Shown: positions 1 through 9,325, counted from the first letter of the stretch. The stretch: DNA of 57,587 nucleotides from Oscillospiraceae bacterium (GCA_902792905.1 CADBBH010000012.1:1-57587), one strand, 5' to 3'. Numbers and translations: made by a program. The notes: generated by a model from the sequence alone, not told the origin.

Positions 1-1
1 T

Positions 2-1231
2 GATGACAGTAACCACTGGATTGTCGATGAAGATGCTGCAAAAGTTGTAAAGCATATATTCAGCCTTTGCTTAGAGGGCAGAGGTCCGAGCCAGATTGCC
101 AAGCAGCTGGAATCAGAGAATATCCTGACACCTACAGCCTATAAAAAAGAAAAAGGATTACCGACAAATTGCAATATTAAAGAAAATCCTTGCAGATGGG
201 TAACTGAATCGGTTATACGAATTCTCGAACGAAGAGAATATACCGGCTGCACGGTTGCATTCAAAACTTTTCGTAATTCTATTTGGGATAAAAAGAAAAG
301 GAAGAATCCAGAAGAAAACTGGGTTATAACGCCGAATACTCACGAAGCAATCATAGATGAGGATACATTCAACAAAGTTCAGATAATCCGTGAAAAACGT
401 CATCGCAGAACAAAGACAGGAAAGAGTCATATCTTTTCCGGATTGATTTACTGCTATGATTGCGGCAGTAATATGTATTACTGCACATCGAACAACTTTG
501 AGTCAAGGCAGGATTTCTTTGAATGCTCGGTTCATCATAAAAACCATAGTGAATGCAAAACTCACTTCATCAGAGCAGAGGTTCTTGAAAGACTGGTTTG
601 GAAACATCTGAAGGAAGTAATCTCGTTTGTTTACTGTCATGAGCCGTATTTCCGCGAATACATGAAGCGGGTGAGCGAGAGTGTCAGCAAACAGGAACTG
701 AAGTCTCTGAAAAAGCAGCTTTCCTTTGCTGAGAACCGTATAGCGGAAATAGACAGACTTTATACAAAAACCTATGAGGATAATGCTAAAGGCAAAATAT
801 CCGATAAACGATTCAGAATGCTTTCCGAAGGTTATGACTCAGAGCAGGCTGAACTCAAATCAAAAGCAATACAGTTACAGAAACAAATTGATACACAGGA
901 ACAGAATACAGAGAATCTTGACAGGTTCGTTTCACTTGTCAGATCTCACATAGAAGACGACGGTCTTAACGGCTACAATCTTCACGAACTGATTCAGGGC
1001 ATATACATCGAAAACTGCGATGTGGATAATAATACCGATGAAGCAATCGACGATGATGATAACGGTGAATGTATTGTTTATTCAAAGAAACCGAAGTTAT
1101 CTACTTCAAAGAAACACCGCATCCGCAAAATCCACATCAAATACGACTTTATCGGCTTTATTCCCGTTAAAAGCCTGATGAGGTATGCCGAAGAATCAGA
1201 ACAAGCCCAAGGCAAAGAAATATCGGCGTGA
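2..1231 (+). CDS. Large serine recombinase, C-terminal part (5' end outside window)
   Basis: Site-specific recombinase of the large serine (TndX/TnpX-like) family that excises and integrates a mobile element. The frame is open from base 2, so the N-terminal catalytic resolvase domain lies upstream of the window. Visible parts in order are the recombinase domain (from about 2 to 400, with the motif GRGPSQIAKQLE followed by RREYTG), a zinc beta-ribbon with paired cysteines (CYDCG, then two more cysteines within 45 residues), a Lys/Glu-rich coiled-coil of about 80 residues, and an acidic then basic tail. An internal TTG at 443 is not the start, because homologous sequence continues upstream of it. 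The gene ends just before a terminator and is probably the last gene of an integrated element. The family call is sure; the exact element type is not. Confidence 0.9.
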   Translation, partial: DDSNHWIVDEDAAKVVKHIFSLCLEGRGPSQIAKQLESENILTPTAYKKEKGLPTNCNIKENPCRWVTESVIRILERREYTGCTVAFKTFRNSIWDKKKRKNPEENWVITPNTHEAIIDEDTFNKVQIIREKRHRRTKTGKSHIFSGLIYCYDCGSNMYYCTSNNFESRQDFFECSVHHKNHSECKTHFIRAEVLERLVWKHLKEVISFVYCHEPYFREYMKRVSESVSKQELKSLKKQLSFAENRIAEIDRLYTKTYEDNAKGKISDKRFRMLSEGYDSEQAELKSKAIQLQKQIDTQEQNTENLDRFVSLVRSHIEDDGLNGYNLHELIQGIYIENCDVDNNTDEAIDDDDNGECIVYSKKPKLSTSKKHRIRKIHIKYDFIGFIPVKSLMRYAEESEQAQGKEISA

Positions 1232-1309
1232 CCTGAATCACGCCGAACGCCTTGATAATATTGATTTTTTCGGTATTATCTTGAAAAATCCATTAAAACT
1301 GGTTTATCA

Positions 1310-1340
1310 GCCCTCTCCTCGGCAGGAGGGGGCGTTTTTA
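1310..1340 (+). terminator. Rho-independent terminator after the recombinase
   Basis: A 10-bp stem (1310-1319 with 1324-1333, one G-U pair) closes a CGGC loop and is followed by a T-rich tail. It sits about 80 bp after the recombinase stop. Confidence 0.85.
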
Positions 1341-1496
1341 ACCGTTCACAGTATTTTTTATATAAGCTGACTTTTTATTCGGAATCCCATATATTTGCCA
1401 TGAAGCAGTACGGTCGTTTGTGACTGCTAAGCATTTTGAACCTTGCGTTTAAGCAATGCAGTGGATTCTTTTTATTGATAACTGCATAAAACAAAA
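1341..1496. other. Gene-free stretch that may hold the element/chromosome junction
   Basis: From the recombinase stop (1231) to the next gene (1537) there is about 305 bp without a credible gene. Apart from the two terminators I see only AT-rich sequence. If the recombinase element is complete on this side, its right attachment site should lie here, but no partner copy is visible in the window to define a core. Confidence 0.4.
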
Positions 1497-1518
1497 GTGC
1501 CGCAGAACTGCGGCACAG
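1495..1518 (-). terminator. Terminator of the YdbC/PC4-like gene
   Basis: A 9-bp perfect GC-rich stem (1497-1505 with 1508-1516) is followed on the minus strand by TTTTGTTTT. It lies 20 bp beyond the stop of the minus-strand gene. Confidence 0.85.
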
Positions 1519-1536
1519 TGTTTTGTAAATATTTAA

Positions 1537-1752
1537 TTACATCTTTTTGAGCGCGGCAACGAGAGCTTTCATCTCTTCATCGCTGAGCGTAACGCCCTTG
1601 CCCATTCTGTCATGCTCGGGTGACCATTCACGGATATCATATTTCGGATCTCTGCCGCCCCAGCTGACGAGGTTAAGTTCTTTGCGCCATCCTCTGGCGT
1701 TTTCGGAAAGAACTGCTACGGTTTCTACTATTTCATAAGTAAAAGCAGGCAT
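1537..1752 (-). CDS. YdbC/PC4-like single-stranded DNA-binding protein
   Basis: A 71-residue protein matching the bacterial PC4/YdbC family: small dimeric single-stranded nucleic acid binders thought to help transcription or replication. The core KELNLVSWGGRDPKYDIREW, followed by a Gly-rich turn and a C-terminal helix (SDEEMKALVAAL), is typical of the family. I chose the ATG at 1752 because GGAGAAACACC gives a ribosome binding site with correct spacing; a longer open frame upstream to 1809 lacks one. The gene stands alone with its own terminator. Functional detail comes from family knowledge only. Confidence 0.85.
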   Translation of the reverse strand: MPAFTYEIVETVAVLSENARGWRKELNLVSWGGRDPKYDIREWSPEHDRMGKGVTLSDEEMKALVAALKKM

Positions 1753-1859
1753 GGTGTTTCTCCTTTCAAAATATATTCCCTCAAATACATTATATAATAA
1801 AAAAATCAAAAAGTAAACAATTATTTTAATTTTTTATTAAAATTTTTATATAATATACA

Positions 1860-2804
1860 TTATTCATTTATTTCTTCGCCTGTCTCGGTGCTGATATTGT
1901 TGAGTTCATACGGCGTTGACTGATAGACAAAATAGTTGAGCCAGTTTGAATACAGCAGGTTCGCGTGAGCTCTCCAGCAGACCGTCGGCGGCTGAGTCAT
2001 ATCATCATGAGGATAATAATTCACGGGGCAGTGAATCGGCTTTCCCGCCATAAGATCGCGTCTGTATTCCTTATCAAGTGTATATTGATCGTATTCGGCG
2101 TGGCCGGTTATGAAGACTTGCCTGCCGTTTTTTGTCATCATCAGCGAAACTCCTGCGACGGGAGATGAAGCGATTATTTTCAGCTTCGGTTCATTTTCAA
2201 TATCCTCTCTGCTGATTGATGTATGCCTTGAATGAGGAAGATAGAATATATCATCGAATCCGCGGGCAAGTATGCTTTTTTTGTGTTCAACCGTATGCGG
2301 AAATACACCGAAAAGCTTCTCGTCAAGCCGGGTTTTCGGTATGCCGAAGTGATGGTAGAGCGCTGCCTGAGCGCCCCAGCAGATATGGAATGTGGAATGG
2401 ACATGGCTCTTGCTCCAGTCCATAATTTCACAGAGTTCTTCCCAGTATTCGACCTCTTCGAATTCCAGATGCTCAACCGGCGCTCCGGTGATAATCATTC
2501 CGTCAAAGTATTTGTCCTTTATGTCGTCAAAGACCTGATAGAACGCGAGCAGATGCTCCTCACTTGTATTCTTGGATTTATGTGTTTCTGTGTGCATAAG
2601 AGTCAGCTCCACCTGAAGCGGCGTATTGCCGAGAAGGCGTGAAAGCTGGGTTTCGGTATCTATTTTTGTCGGCATCAGGTTGAGTACAAGTATCTGAAGC
2701 GGACGGATATCCTGAGTCATAGCCCTGGTCTCCGTCATTACGAAGATATTCTCTCTGGTCAGAATTTTGGTTGCCGGTAATTCATTCGGTATTTTGATCG
2801 GCAT
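1860..2804 (-). CDS. metA: Homoserine O-acetyltransferase (MetA type)
   Basis: Activates L-homoserine at the first committed step of methionine synthesis, in the cytoplasm. The 314 residues cover the whole MetA family. The catalytic cysteine is Cys142 (HICWGAQ), with His235 and Glu237 in GHAEYD completing the active site. Residue 111 is Glu (GAPVEHLEF). Established work on this family links Glu111 to acetyl-CoA and Gly111 to succinyl-CoA, so O-acetylhomoserine is the predicted product despite the usual 'succinyltransferase' label. The start at 2804 has a GGGGG ribosome binding site. The gene begins 17 bp after the amidase stop on the same strand, so it is probably co-transcribed with it. No SAM riboswitch or T-box is visible before it. 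Confidence 0.95.
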   Translation of the reverse strand: MPIKIPNELPATKILTRENIFVMTETRAMTQDIRPLQILVLNLMPTKIDTETQLSRLLGNTPLQVELTLMHTETHKSKNTSEEHLLAFYQVFDDIKDKYFDGMIITGAPVEHLEFEEVEYWEELCEIMDWSKSHVHSTFHICWGAQAALYHHFGIPKTRLDEKLFGVFPHTVEHKKSILARGFDDIFYLPHSRHTSISREDIENEPKLKIIASSPVAGVSLMMTKNGRQVFITGHAEYDQYTLDKEYRRDLMAGKPIHCPVNYYPHDDMTQPPTVCWRAHANLLYSNWLNYFVYQSTPYELNNISTETGEEINE

Positions 2805-2821
2805 CGGGATTCCCCCTTTGT

Positions 2822-5683
2822 TTATGAATTAGCAATATATTTCTTTATTCCGTTTACGGTCGCTTTTGCGAGGATGTCTCTGTTGGTCGAATTCTGCATT
2901 GCGCGGCATTCGATTGCTTCGGTTACAAAGCCGTATTCCACAAGTATTGACGGGCATTCCTCGACTCTGGTAACCCGGTAGCAGCCGTAGAGCGCACCGC
3001 GGTTAGTTCCTTTTCGGTTCATTCCGGCATAAATCGAATTATTATATGCCGAAACGATTGATTCGTGAACATATTTTGCGAGCGGCTGTGAAAACGCCCT
3101 GTAATAGTAGGCGGTCGTGCCGTATGCGCTCGAGGTACCTGCCGCGTCGCAGTGAACGGAAATGAACAAATCGGGATGATATTTCCTTATCATTGCCGTT
3201 CTCGAAGCAAGACTCAGATAACTGTCGCCACTTCTTGTCATTATTACTTTTGCGCCCTCGTTTTCAAGTACGTTTTTGATTTTTGAGGCGATTGAAAGGT
3301 TGAGCTTCTTTTCATTCCAGGCGCCCGATGAGACTGCGCAGGCGGCTCCGGAATCCACACCGCCGTGACCTGCGTCAATCATAATCGTATATTCCGAAAT
3401 CGAAGCGGGCTTTTTCTTTATTGTTATGATAAGATAACCCTGTGAATCATATTCGCAGTGCCAGCCGTAGAATCTGCCTTTATTCGTAAACGAAATGCTG
3501 AGTTTTGCCTCGTCGCCCGATACGGAAGTTTTGCCCTTCGAGAGCATTGAAGAGCTGAAATCAAGCGAACCGGTAATACTGACAGTATCAAAGAAAGTGA
3601 ATTCAATGCCCGTAAAATCTACGGCGTTCACCTTATATTTTCTGCCGAAGCCGTTGTCGGTATATGTCTGGCCCGTAAGGCGAGCATTGAACGGCACTTT
3701 TCTGTTCATATCGAGTTTGATCTTCGTGTTTCCGTTTACCGTTTCGCAGGACACAATGTTAACGCTGTTTGAAGGCATAATATAGCCGTCGGAAACTTTG
3801 ATATGAGTAACGGTTACCTTGCCTGAGGCGCTGTTATCCTTCCTGGAGTAAGGAATCTTATAGCCCGAATTGAGATAATAATATGTATCGGAATCGATTG
3901 CCGCCGTGCCGGTCATGTAGTCGGCTGTGCCCTTGAGGAAGGGGGAACAGTCTGGAATGGAATTTGTTGAGAGATTGCTGCCGGGATAAACCTCGCAGTA
4001 ATCATCGATTACTTCAACTATCTTCGCTTTTCCGAGTCCGTAATCGCTTGAATATGAGTATTTCTGCAGGCGCTGATTGGCTTGTGTTGAAGCGGATTGA
4101 GTATCACTCTGCGAGGAGGTTGCAGATGCTCTCGATGTTGTGGTTCTGTTACCTCTTTTTACTCTGGTTGACGGCATCGACTCTGTAGATGCCGCTTCGG
4201 CTGTCGTTGTAATCTGAGTTGCAGGCGCAGCAGAGGTCGCGCTCGTCGAGGTCATCGAGCTCCTCCTTGGAGCGGTGGTACGGACTTTTTCTATGGTCAC
4301 TCTCGGAGCGGGGTTTACTGTTATCGATGCTCCGCTTTTTGTTTCGGTCAGGCCGTTGCTGGTTGCCGTTACTTTATAAATCCCCATATTCTTCGCGGCA
4401 GAACCGCCGGCGGGCATTTTAAGCGTTGTCTTATATGTTGAGAAACCGGATGGGCTTTCAAAATCGTCGTCGCTCTCTTCAATAACGGCTTTCATTGTGT
4501 ATGAATTGCCGTTGAAGAGCAGTGTAACATTTGAATTTTCAAGCGCGACCGCATAAAAATCAACTGTCATTCCCGAAGGAACATTTATAGAGTCCTGCGG
4601 AGAGACACTTTTCAGAAGCGTCACTTTGTAGTTAACGTTGTATTTATAATCTTTTCCTTTATGAGAGAAGGTGATTGTATTCGCACCGCCTGCAAGTTTG
4701 CAGTCGATGGTGAAATCGCCGTTTTCTGTTCTCTCCACTTCTTTTCCGTCGCATAGAAGGTCGTAGAGCGGGCTCGAAGTGCCTCTGAAATTTATTTCAG
4801 GTTTATCGGTTGTGATATTCTTATCAGCGTAGTTGGTGATTTCGAAATCTTTTGATAACAGATGCGTTTCTCTGTTCTTTATGAATTCGCATATTGTTCT
4901 TGCCTGAGCGGAATCCGATTCAAGCAGGCCCGAGTATGACGAAAACGCCGTAGCCGCGCTGAGTTCTGAATAATCATCTCTGTCGAGAGTTCTGATGATG
5001 CTCTCCGTCTCGGAGGCTGTCATATCTCCGAATGACCGTGAATTGAAACATACCCATATATCGGCGGGGAATTCAAACCAACTGTCCAGCGATTTCGTGA
5101 AACTCCCGACTGCGGCATCCGCCTGATTGACAAATATAAAATCAAACCCGGAAATGCTTTCCGTATCCGAATCTGCATGCGCCTCAAAGCCCGTATAATA
5201 TAAGTCTGAGACGGCGTTTGCGCTTTTATTTGCTTCGGCTCCATCACCTGTAATTATTATGAATCCCGGAGAAACCGAATTGATGAATTTCACGGTGTTC
5301 TCAGAATTTTTGCAGTCAAATCTAATTCCCGCGTAAAGCTCTTTTTCCTTTGCTTTCTCTATGAGCGTTTCTATATCGGTTTCGCGGTTTTTGTTATAAT
5401 CAAATATTACCGTGTTGAAGCCGTATTCACCGAGCTTTTCGATTTTATCCTGTGCATCTTCACCGAATGAATCAAATATTACTGCAAGAGGAAATGCCGG
5501 AGGAGTATATTTCTCTTTTGATTCTGCGGATTTGTCCTGCTCTTTTTCGGTGACCGAAACGGCCGTTTCATCTGCAGGCTTTTCTTTCGCGCTTTTTCTG
5601 AGCGTTACACCGAGAATCAAAGCGGCAGCCGCCGCAAGAGCGAGTACAGCCGATATAATGATGATTGTTTTTCTCTTATTCAT
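2822..5683 (-). CDS. Cell-wall amidase with N-terminal barrel-like and Ig-like regions
   Basis: N-acetylmuramoyl-L-alanine amidase (Amidase_3), expected to cut the stem peptide from peptidoglycan outside the cell. The 953 residues run as an N-terminal membrane anchor or uncleaved signal (about 6-30), a barrel-like region resembling glycosidase-related TIM barrels (about 60-290), Ig-like beta segments, a Thr/Ser-rich linker (about 470-550), more beta structure, then the amidase domain from about 765. Zinc ligands are His773 (DAGHGG), Glu791 (WNEKKLN) and His844 (SVHCDAA); catalytic Glu916 is in VEYGF. All are intact. The ribosome binding site at 5683 is weak. The barrel-like region has no catalytic motif I can name and may act in binding. 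Confidence 0.9.
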   Translation of the reverse strand: MNKRKTIIIISAVLALAAAAALILGVTLRKSAKEKPADETAVSVTEKEQDKSAESKEKYTPPAFPLAVIFDSFGEDAQDKIEKLGEYGFNTVIFDYNKNRETDIETLIEKAKEKELYAGIRFDCKNSENTVKFINSVSPGFIIITGDGAEANKSANAVSDLYYTGFEAHADSDTESISGFDFIFVNQADAAVGSFTKSLDSWFEFPADIWVCFNSRSFGDMTASETESIIRTLDRDDYSELSAATAFSSYSGLLESDSAQARTICEFIKNRETHLLSKDFEITNYADKNITTDKPEINFRGTSSPLYDLLCDGKEVERTENGDFTIDCKLAGGANTITFSHKGKDYKYNVNYKVTLLKSVSPQDSINVPSGMTVDFYAVALENSNVTLLFNGNSYTMKAVIEESDDDFESPSGFSTYKTTLKMPAGGSAAKNMGIYKVTATSNGLTETKSGASITVNPAPRVTIEKVRTTAPRRSSMTSTSATSAAPATQITTTAEAASTESMPSTRVKRGNRTTTSRASATSSQSDTQSASTQANQRLQKYSYSSDYGLGKAKIVEVIDDYCEVYPGSNLSTNSIPDCSPFLKGTADYMTGTAAIDSDTYYYLNSGYKIPYSRKDNSASGKVTVTHIKVSDGYIMPSNSVNIVSCETVNGNTKIKLDMNRKVPFNARLTGQTYTDNGFGRKYKVNAVDFTGIEFTFFDTVSITGSLDFSSSMLSKGKTSVSGDEAKLSISFTNKGRFYGWHCEYDSQGYLIITIKKKPASISEYTIMIDAGHGGVDSGAACAVSSGAWNEKKLNLSIASKIKNVLENEGAKVIMTRSGDSYLSLASRTAMIRKYHPDLFISVHCDAAGTSSAYGTTAYYYRAFSQPLAKYVHESIVSAYNNSIYAGMNRKGTNRGALYGCYRVTRVEECPSILVEYGFVTEAIECRAMQNSTNRDILAKATVNGIKKYIANS

Positions 5684-5696
5684 AATCCGATATATG

Positions 5697-5725
5697 TTGA
5701 CACAAATTGTTTTATTAATTATAAT
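5697..5725 (+). promoter_or_regulatory. Consensus sigma-A promoter for the PflX-like gene
   Basis: TTGACA (5697-5702), a 17-bp spacer and TATAAT (5720-5725) in the divergent intergenic region, pointing to the gene at 5808. The predicted 5' UTR is about 75 nt. Confidence 0.8.
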
Positions 5726-5807
5726 TGGTTTGTAAATAATTAAAAGTATTATACTATAATATATCTATAAATTCAACCGCATTTTATTTTCGGCAGGGGG
5801 TGAAGAT

Positions 5808-6686
5808 TTGAACTGCTCGGTCTGTCCGCGCGAATGCAATGTTGACCGCACGGAGAATATAGGCTTTTGCGGAGTAGGGGAAAACTTCAGAATCGCGAGA
5901 GCAGCGCCTCATTTCTGGGAGGAGCCGCCGATAAGCGGGGATAAGGGCTCAGGAGCGGTGTTCTTTTCCGGATGCAATCTGAGATGCGTATATTGCCAGA
6001 ACGGCGAAATCAGCCGCGAGTGTTTCGGAAAGGATATAACCGAAACTCAGCTTAAAAGAATATTTGATAACCTTATAGATCAGGGCGTTCATAATCTCAA
6101 CCTCGTCACTCCTTCACATTATGTGCCGATGCTGGCAAAAGTTCTCAGTGAGTATCATTCACCCGTTTCCGTTGTATATAATACTTCTTCTTACGAGAAG
6201 GCGGATACATTGAAAATGCTCGAAGGGCTTGTGGATATTTATCTTCCCGATATTAAATATTTTGATTCAGCTCCCGCTCTCAAATACTCTTGCGCACCCG
6301 ATTACTTTGAGGTTGCGTCACGGGCTGTTCTTGAAATGTTCCGTCAGGTCGGTCAGCTTGAAACAGATGAAAACGGCATTGCAAAAAAAGGCATAATCAT
6401 CCGTCATATGGTTTTGCCCGGCAATGTTTCTCAGGCGGAAAAAATCTTTGCCTGGGTACGGGATAATCTCGGAACCGATACATGTATCAGCGTTATGAGG
6501 CAATATACTCCTTTCGGCAAAGCCAAGGAAATCAAGCCGATTGACAGACCGCTCTCGGCCCGCGAATACTCAATAGTGAAGTCAAAGATAAAAGAACTCG
6601 GTTTCGGAAATGTATTCTTTCAGCAGAAGTCTTCGAGCAGCGAAATATTTATTCCCGCTTTTGATCTTGAAGGTGTTGACCTTTAA
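5808..6686 (+). CDS. PflX-like radical SAM protein
   Basis: Radical S-adenosylmethionine enzyme of the PflX/COG1313 family, related to pyruvate formate-lyase activases; its substrate is not established. The 292 residues start with a cysteine cluster (CSVCPRECNVD and GFCG), followed by the radical SAM motif CNLRCVYC (CxxxCxxC) that binds the 4Fe-4S cluster, and a shortened barrel with the conserved LVTPSHY and LPDIKYF segments. The start is TTG at 5808; GCAGGGGGTG just upstream is a good ribosome binding site and no ATG fits better. A consensus promoter lies upstream. No pyruvate formate-lyase gene is in the window, so a glycyl-radical partner is not implied here. Confidence 0.88.
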   Translation: MNCSVCPRECNVDRTENIGFCGVGENFRIARAAPHFWEEPPISGDKGSGAVFFSGCNLRCVYCQNGEISRECFGKDITETQLKRIFDNLIDQGVHNLNLVTPSHYVPMLAKVLSEYHSPVSVVYNTSSYEKADTLKMLEGLVDIYLPDIKYFDSAPALKYSCAPDYFEVASRAVLEMFRQVGQLETDENGIAKKGIIIRHMVLPGNVSQAEKIFAWVRDNLGTDTCISVMRQYTPFGKAKEIKPIDRPLSAREYSIVKSKIKELGFGNVFFQQKSSSSEIFIPAFDLEGVDL

Positions 6687-6704
6687 AGATTTGTGTGATA
6701 ATAT
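6676..6704 (+). promoter_or_regulatory. Promoter for mscL
   Basis: TTGACC (6676-6681), a 17-bp spacer and TAATAT (6699-6704). The -35 box overlaps the end of the upstream coding region. Confidence 0.65.
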
Positions 6705-6733
6705 TTATTTAACAAATTAAGGAGGGTTCATCT

Positions 6734-7204
6734 ATGAAAAAGACCAAAGGATTTTTCGGCGAATTCAAGACTTTCATCATGAGAGGTAATGTCATTGACC
6801 TTGCAGTCGGCGTTATCATCGGCGGCGCGTTTCAGGCAATAGTCAATTCCCTCGTTAACGACATCATTATGCCCCTTATCGGCCTCATAACCAAGGGCAG
6901 CTTTGAGAATCTCTTTGTCGCTCTTGACGGAAACACATATGAGACTCTTGCCGCGGCTCAGGAGGCCGGAGCAAACGTGCTTACCTACGGTGCGTTTATC
7001 AGTGCAATTATCAACTTCATAATTATGGCTTTTGTGATTTTCATAATTGTAAAATCAATCAACAAGCTCAATGATAAGGTTAAGAAACCGGAAGAGGAAG
7101 CCGCACCGACCACCAAGGTCTGCCCCTTCTGCAAGAGCGAAATCGCAATCGACGCTACCAAGTGCCCCCATTGTACTTCTTCAATCGAAGAAAAAGCAGA
7201 ATAA
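6734..7204 (+). CDS. mscL: Large-conductance mechanosensitive channel MscL with zinc-ribbon tail
   Basis: Homopentameric membrane channel that opens under high membrane tension to release solutes during hypo-osmotic shock. The N-terminal signature ([20 protein letters not shown]) and the Gly-rich first transmembrane helix with IMPLIG are intact; the second helix lies at about 95-115. At 156 residues it is longer than the 130-145 usual for MscL, because the C-terminal cytoplasmic helix is followed by a zinc-ribbon-like element with Cys130, Cys133, Cys144 and Cys147 (CPFC and CPHC). Such tails occur in other clostridial MscL proteins as far as I recall. AAGGAGGG is the ribosome binding site. 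Confidence 0.95.
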   Translation: MKKTKGFFGEFKTFIMRGNVIDLAVGVIIGGAFQAIVNSLVNDIIMPLIGLITKGSFENLFVALDGNTYETLAAAQEAGANVLTYGAFISAIINFIIMAFVIFIIVKSINKLNDKVKKPEEEAAPTTKVCPFCKSEIAIDATKCPHCTSSIEEKAE

Positions 7205-7221
7205 TTCTATTAAAACCATTT

Positions 7222-7253
7222 CCGCCCGTTGTCTTTGCTTCGGGCGGTTTTGT
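7222..7253 (+). terminator. Terminator after mscL
   Basis: CCGCCCG (7222-7228) pairs with CGGGCGG (7241-7247), followed by TTTTGTT. Confidence 0.8.
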
Positions 7254-7269
7254 TACAGGGAGTGTTCAT

Positions 7270-8859
7270 ATGAATATCAAGCTTCTTTCATCTCTGGAAA
7301 AAGTCTTTTCCGGAAAAGAGCCCGTATGTGAAGAACGTTCGGCTTATTCAATGCTTAAAAATGAGCGCCTGTCATTTCAGCTTGCTTTCAGCGCGGATGA
7401 AGACGGCGAAGTGAAAGCGGCCGTCGATGAAAAATATGAGCAGTATATATCTGTTTATACCGTTGCCGATGTACCGGTTGTGAAAGCCGCTGACGAGAGC
7501 GCCGATGATTTCTATATCAGCAAAGAGCCCGGCAATTATCCCGATATTCTTTTTCCGGGCAATCTGATAAACGCGAAAGCCGGCAGATGGTATTCCTTCT
7601 GGTTCGAGTTCTCGCCCGTGAATCTGACAGGGGAACATATTATCGAAGTTTCGCTTAACGGCATTGTTAAATCCCTGAAAGTCAATATTATCAACGCGGA
7701 ACTGCCGAAACAGGAGCTGATTTATACTAACTGGTTTCATTGCGATGCCATCTGCGATTATTATGGCGTTGAATTCTTCTCGGATGAATTCTTAAGAATA
7801 CTCGGGAATTTCATCAGAACGGCAACCGATCACGGCATGAACTGTATTCTGACTCCGCTTTTCACTCCCGCGCTTGATACACAGGTCGGCGGCGAAAGAA
7901 CAACCACTCAGCTGGTCGGAGTAAAACTGAACGGAAATTCCTATGAATTCGACCTTTCAAGGCTCGGAAAATGGGTTGAAATCTGCCTTGAAAACGGCAT
8001 CGAATACTTTGAAATGAGTCATTTCTTTACTCAGTGGGGGGCGGAGCATTCACCCAAGGTTATGGCTGTTGATGAAACCGGCGCGGAAAAGAGAATATTC
8101 GGCTGGGAGACCGAGACCCGAAGCGAAGAATATAACCGTTTCTTAACGGAACTCTCCGTTTGTCTCAACGCTTTTATCAAAGAAAAAGGTCTTCACGACA
8201 GGGTCTTTTTCCATATTTCCGATGAGCCGGGCGGCGATCAGCTTGAAACGTATATGTATCGGGCTTCGCTTATCAAAAAGATTTTTGCGGGCTATCCCGT
8301 GATTGACGCCTTATCCGATTATGAGTTTTACAAGAACGGCGCTGTTGATATCCCGATTCCGAGCGAGACTCATATTGAGGATTTCATCGGCAGGGTAGAG
8401 CATTTCTGGACCTATTACTGCTGCGGTCAGAGAAATCAATATGTCCCCAACAGATTCATAGCTATGCCTTCAGTGAGAAACCGTGTTTTCGGCGTCCTCG
8501 CGGCTAAATATGATGTTGAGGGTTTCCTGCATTGGGGATATAATTTCTATAATTCCGTGCTTTCCTTGGAAAAAATCAACCCCTATGAGTCGTCCGACGG
8601 ATTGGGCGGCTATGAAGCGGGGGACCCGTTTGTTGTTTATCCTGGTGAAAACGGAGAAGTCGTATGCTCCCTTCGTCTCAAAGTTCTCTCAGATGCATTT
8701 CAGGATTTCAGGGCTCTGAAATATCTGGAATCCCTTGCAGGCAAAGAAAAAACCGATGAGCTGACCGGTGATATCACTTTCAAGAATTATCCCCACGAAG
8801 CGACCTGGCTCCTTGATCTCAGAGAGAGTATAAATATGTCAATTCAGTCAATTTTGTAA
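7270..8859 (+). CDS. DUF4091 / GH123-like protein
   Basis: A 529-residue protein resembling the DUF4091 group related to GH123 N-acetylgalactosaminidases. The N-terminal 150 residues look like a beta-sandwich. A TIM-barrel region follows, with FTQWGAEHSP, the key strand HISDEPGG (adjacent Asp-Glu, the position of the catalytic acid in GH123 enzymes) and the late-barrel segment EGFLHWGYNFYN. No signal peptide is visible, so it is probably cytoplasmic. I start at ATG 7270 (GGGAG ribosome binding site) because the longer open frame upstream runs through the mscL terminator and coding end. The substrate is unknown; an N-acetylhexosamine-containing glycan is a guess from the family. Confidence 0.8.
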   Translation: MNIKLLSSLEKVFSGKEPVCEERSAYSMLKNERLSFQLAFSADEDGEVKAAVDEKYEQYISVYTVADVPVVKAADESADDFYISKEPGNYPDILFPGNLINAKAGRWYSFWFEFSPVNLTGEHIIEVSLNGIVKSLKVNIINAELPKQELIYTNWFHCDAICDYYGVEFFSDEFLRILGNFIRTATDHGMNCILTPLFTPALDTQVGGERTTTQLVGVKLNGNSYEFDLSRLGKWVEICLENGIEYFEMSHFFTQWGAEHSPKVMAVDETGAEKRIFGWETETRSEEYNRFLTELSVCLNAFIKEKGLHDRVFFHISDEPGGDQLETYMYRASLIKKIFAGYPVIDALSDYEFYKNGAVDIPIPSETHIEDFIGRVEHFWTYYCCGQRNQYVPNRFIAMPSVRNRVFGVLAAKYDVEGFLHWGYNFYNSVLSLEKINPYESSDGLGGYEAGDPFVVYPGENGEVVCSLRLKVLSDAFQDFRALKYLESLAGKEKTDELTGDITFKNYPHEATWLLDLRESINMSIQSIL

Positions 8860-8877
8860 TCTGTTTATAAGCTGAAT

Positions 8878-8906
8878 TTGACAAAATCAACCGAATGTAG
8901 TATAAT
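8878..8906 (+). promoter_or_regulatory. Perfect consensus promoter for the 57-residue peptide
   Basis: TTGACA (8878-8883), exactly 17 bp, then TATAAT (8901-8906). The predicted start site lies about 35 bp before the peptide's ATG. Confidence 0.9.
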
Positions 8907-8949
8907 ACAGTCAGGCAAAAGCCCAAAATTTATAACGGAGGTATATTTC

Positions 8950-9123
8950 ATGGATTTCGTAAATCAGGCTCTTGAATTTGCTAAGACTCTGACAGGTTTT
9001 CTCGGTGAGTTTGAAGCTTCCGGAATTATTGCTATAGTTCAGAAGTTCCTCGGCGGCATCGACCTTACCGCTATCACCGCTTTCCTCAGCAACATCCTTG
9101 CTATCTTCGGCCAGGCTGCATAA
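8950..9123 (+). CDS. Small hydrophobic peptide of unknown function
   Basis: A 57-residue protein that I do not recognise. It starts at ATG 8950 with the strong ribosome binding site ACGGAGG. It has few charged residues (Asp2, Glu9, Lys12, Glu20, Glu22, Lys32, Asp37) and is rich in Phe, Leu, Ile, Ala and Gly. It probably forms two amphipathic or membrane-seeking helices (about 3-20 and 25-55) broken by Gly pairs. There is no signal peptide, no double-glycine leader and no cysteine. A perfect consensus promoter, strong ribosome binding site and strong terminator suggest a highly expressed monocistronic gene. A membrane-associated small protein or phenol-soluble-modulin-like peptide are possibilities, not conclusions. 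Confidence 0.75.
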   Translation: MDFVNQALEFAKTLTGFLGEFEASGIIAIVQKFLGGIDLTAITAFLSNILAIFGQAA

Positions 9124-9177
9124 GTAAAGCTGTCAACTGAAGCAACAAATCAAAAATGAGCGGCACAGCCGCCCGAA

Positions 9178-9210
9178 AAAGCCCGCAGGATTATTTCCTG
9201 CGGGTTGATT
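9178..9210 (+). terminator. Terminator after the 57-residue peptide gene
   Basis: CCCGCAGG (9182-9189) pairs with CCTGCGGG (9197-9204) around a 7-nt loop; flanking A and T bases extend the stem. Confidence 0.85.
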
Positions 9211-9296
9211 CTTTTATTCTTATGTTTTTTAAGGAAGGAGATAACTCTTTGCGGGAAGAGAATTGAAAGAACAGAACCGAAAATCAAAATCAACTC

Positions 9297-9325
9297 TTGA
9301 CAAGCTCAATTAAATTGTGTACAAT
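9297..9325 (+). promoter_or_regulatory. Promoter of the gpx-ohrR operon
   Basis: TTGACA (9297-9302), a 17-bp spacer and TACAAT (9320-9325); a TATAAT at 9325-9330 is slightly too far away. The spacer contains the OhrR-type palindrome listed separately. Confidence 0.8.

Noticed and set aside
1185-1370. 61-codon open frame overlapping the recombinase end
   Set aside because: It runs through the recombinase 3' end and its terminator, has no ribosome binding site and no recognisable sequence.
2232-2642. 136-codon open frame antisense to metA
   Set aside because: It is a shadow of the well-conserved MetA frame, with no start signals.
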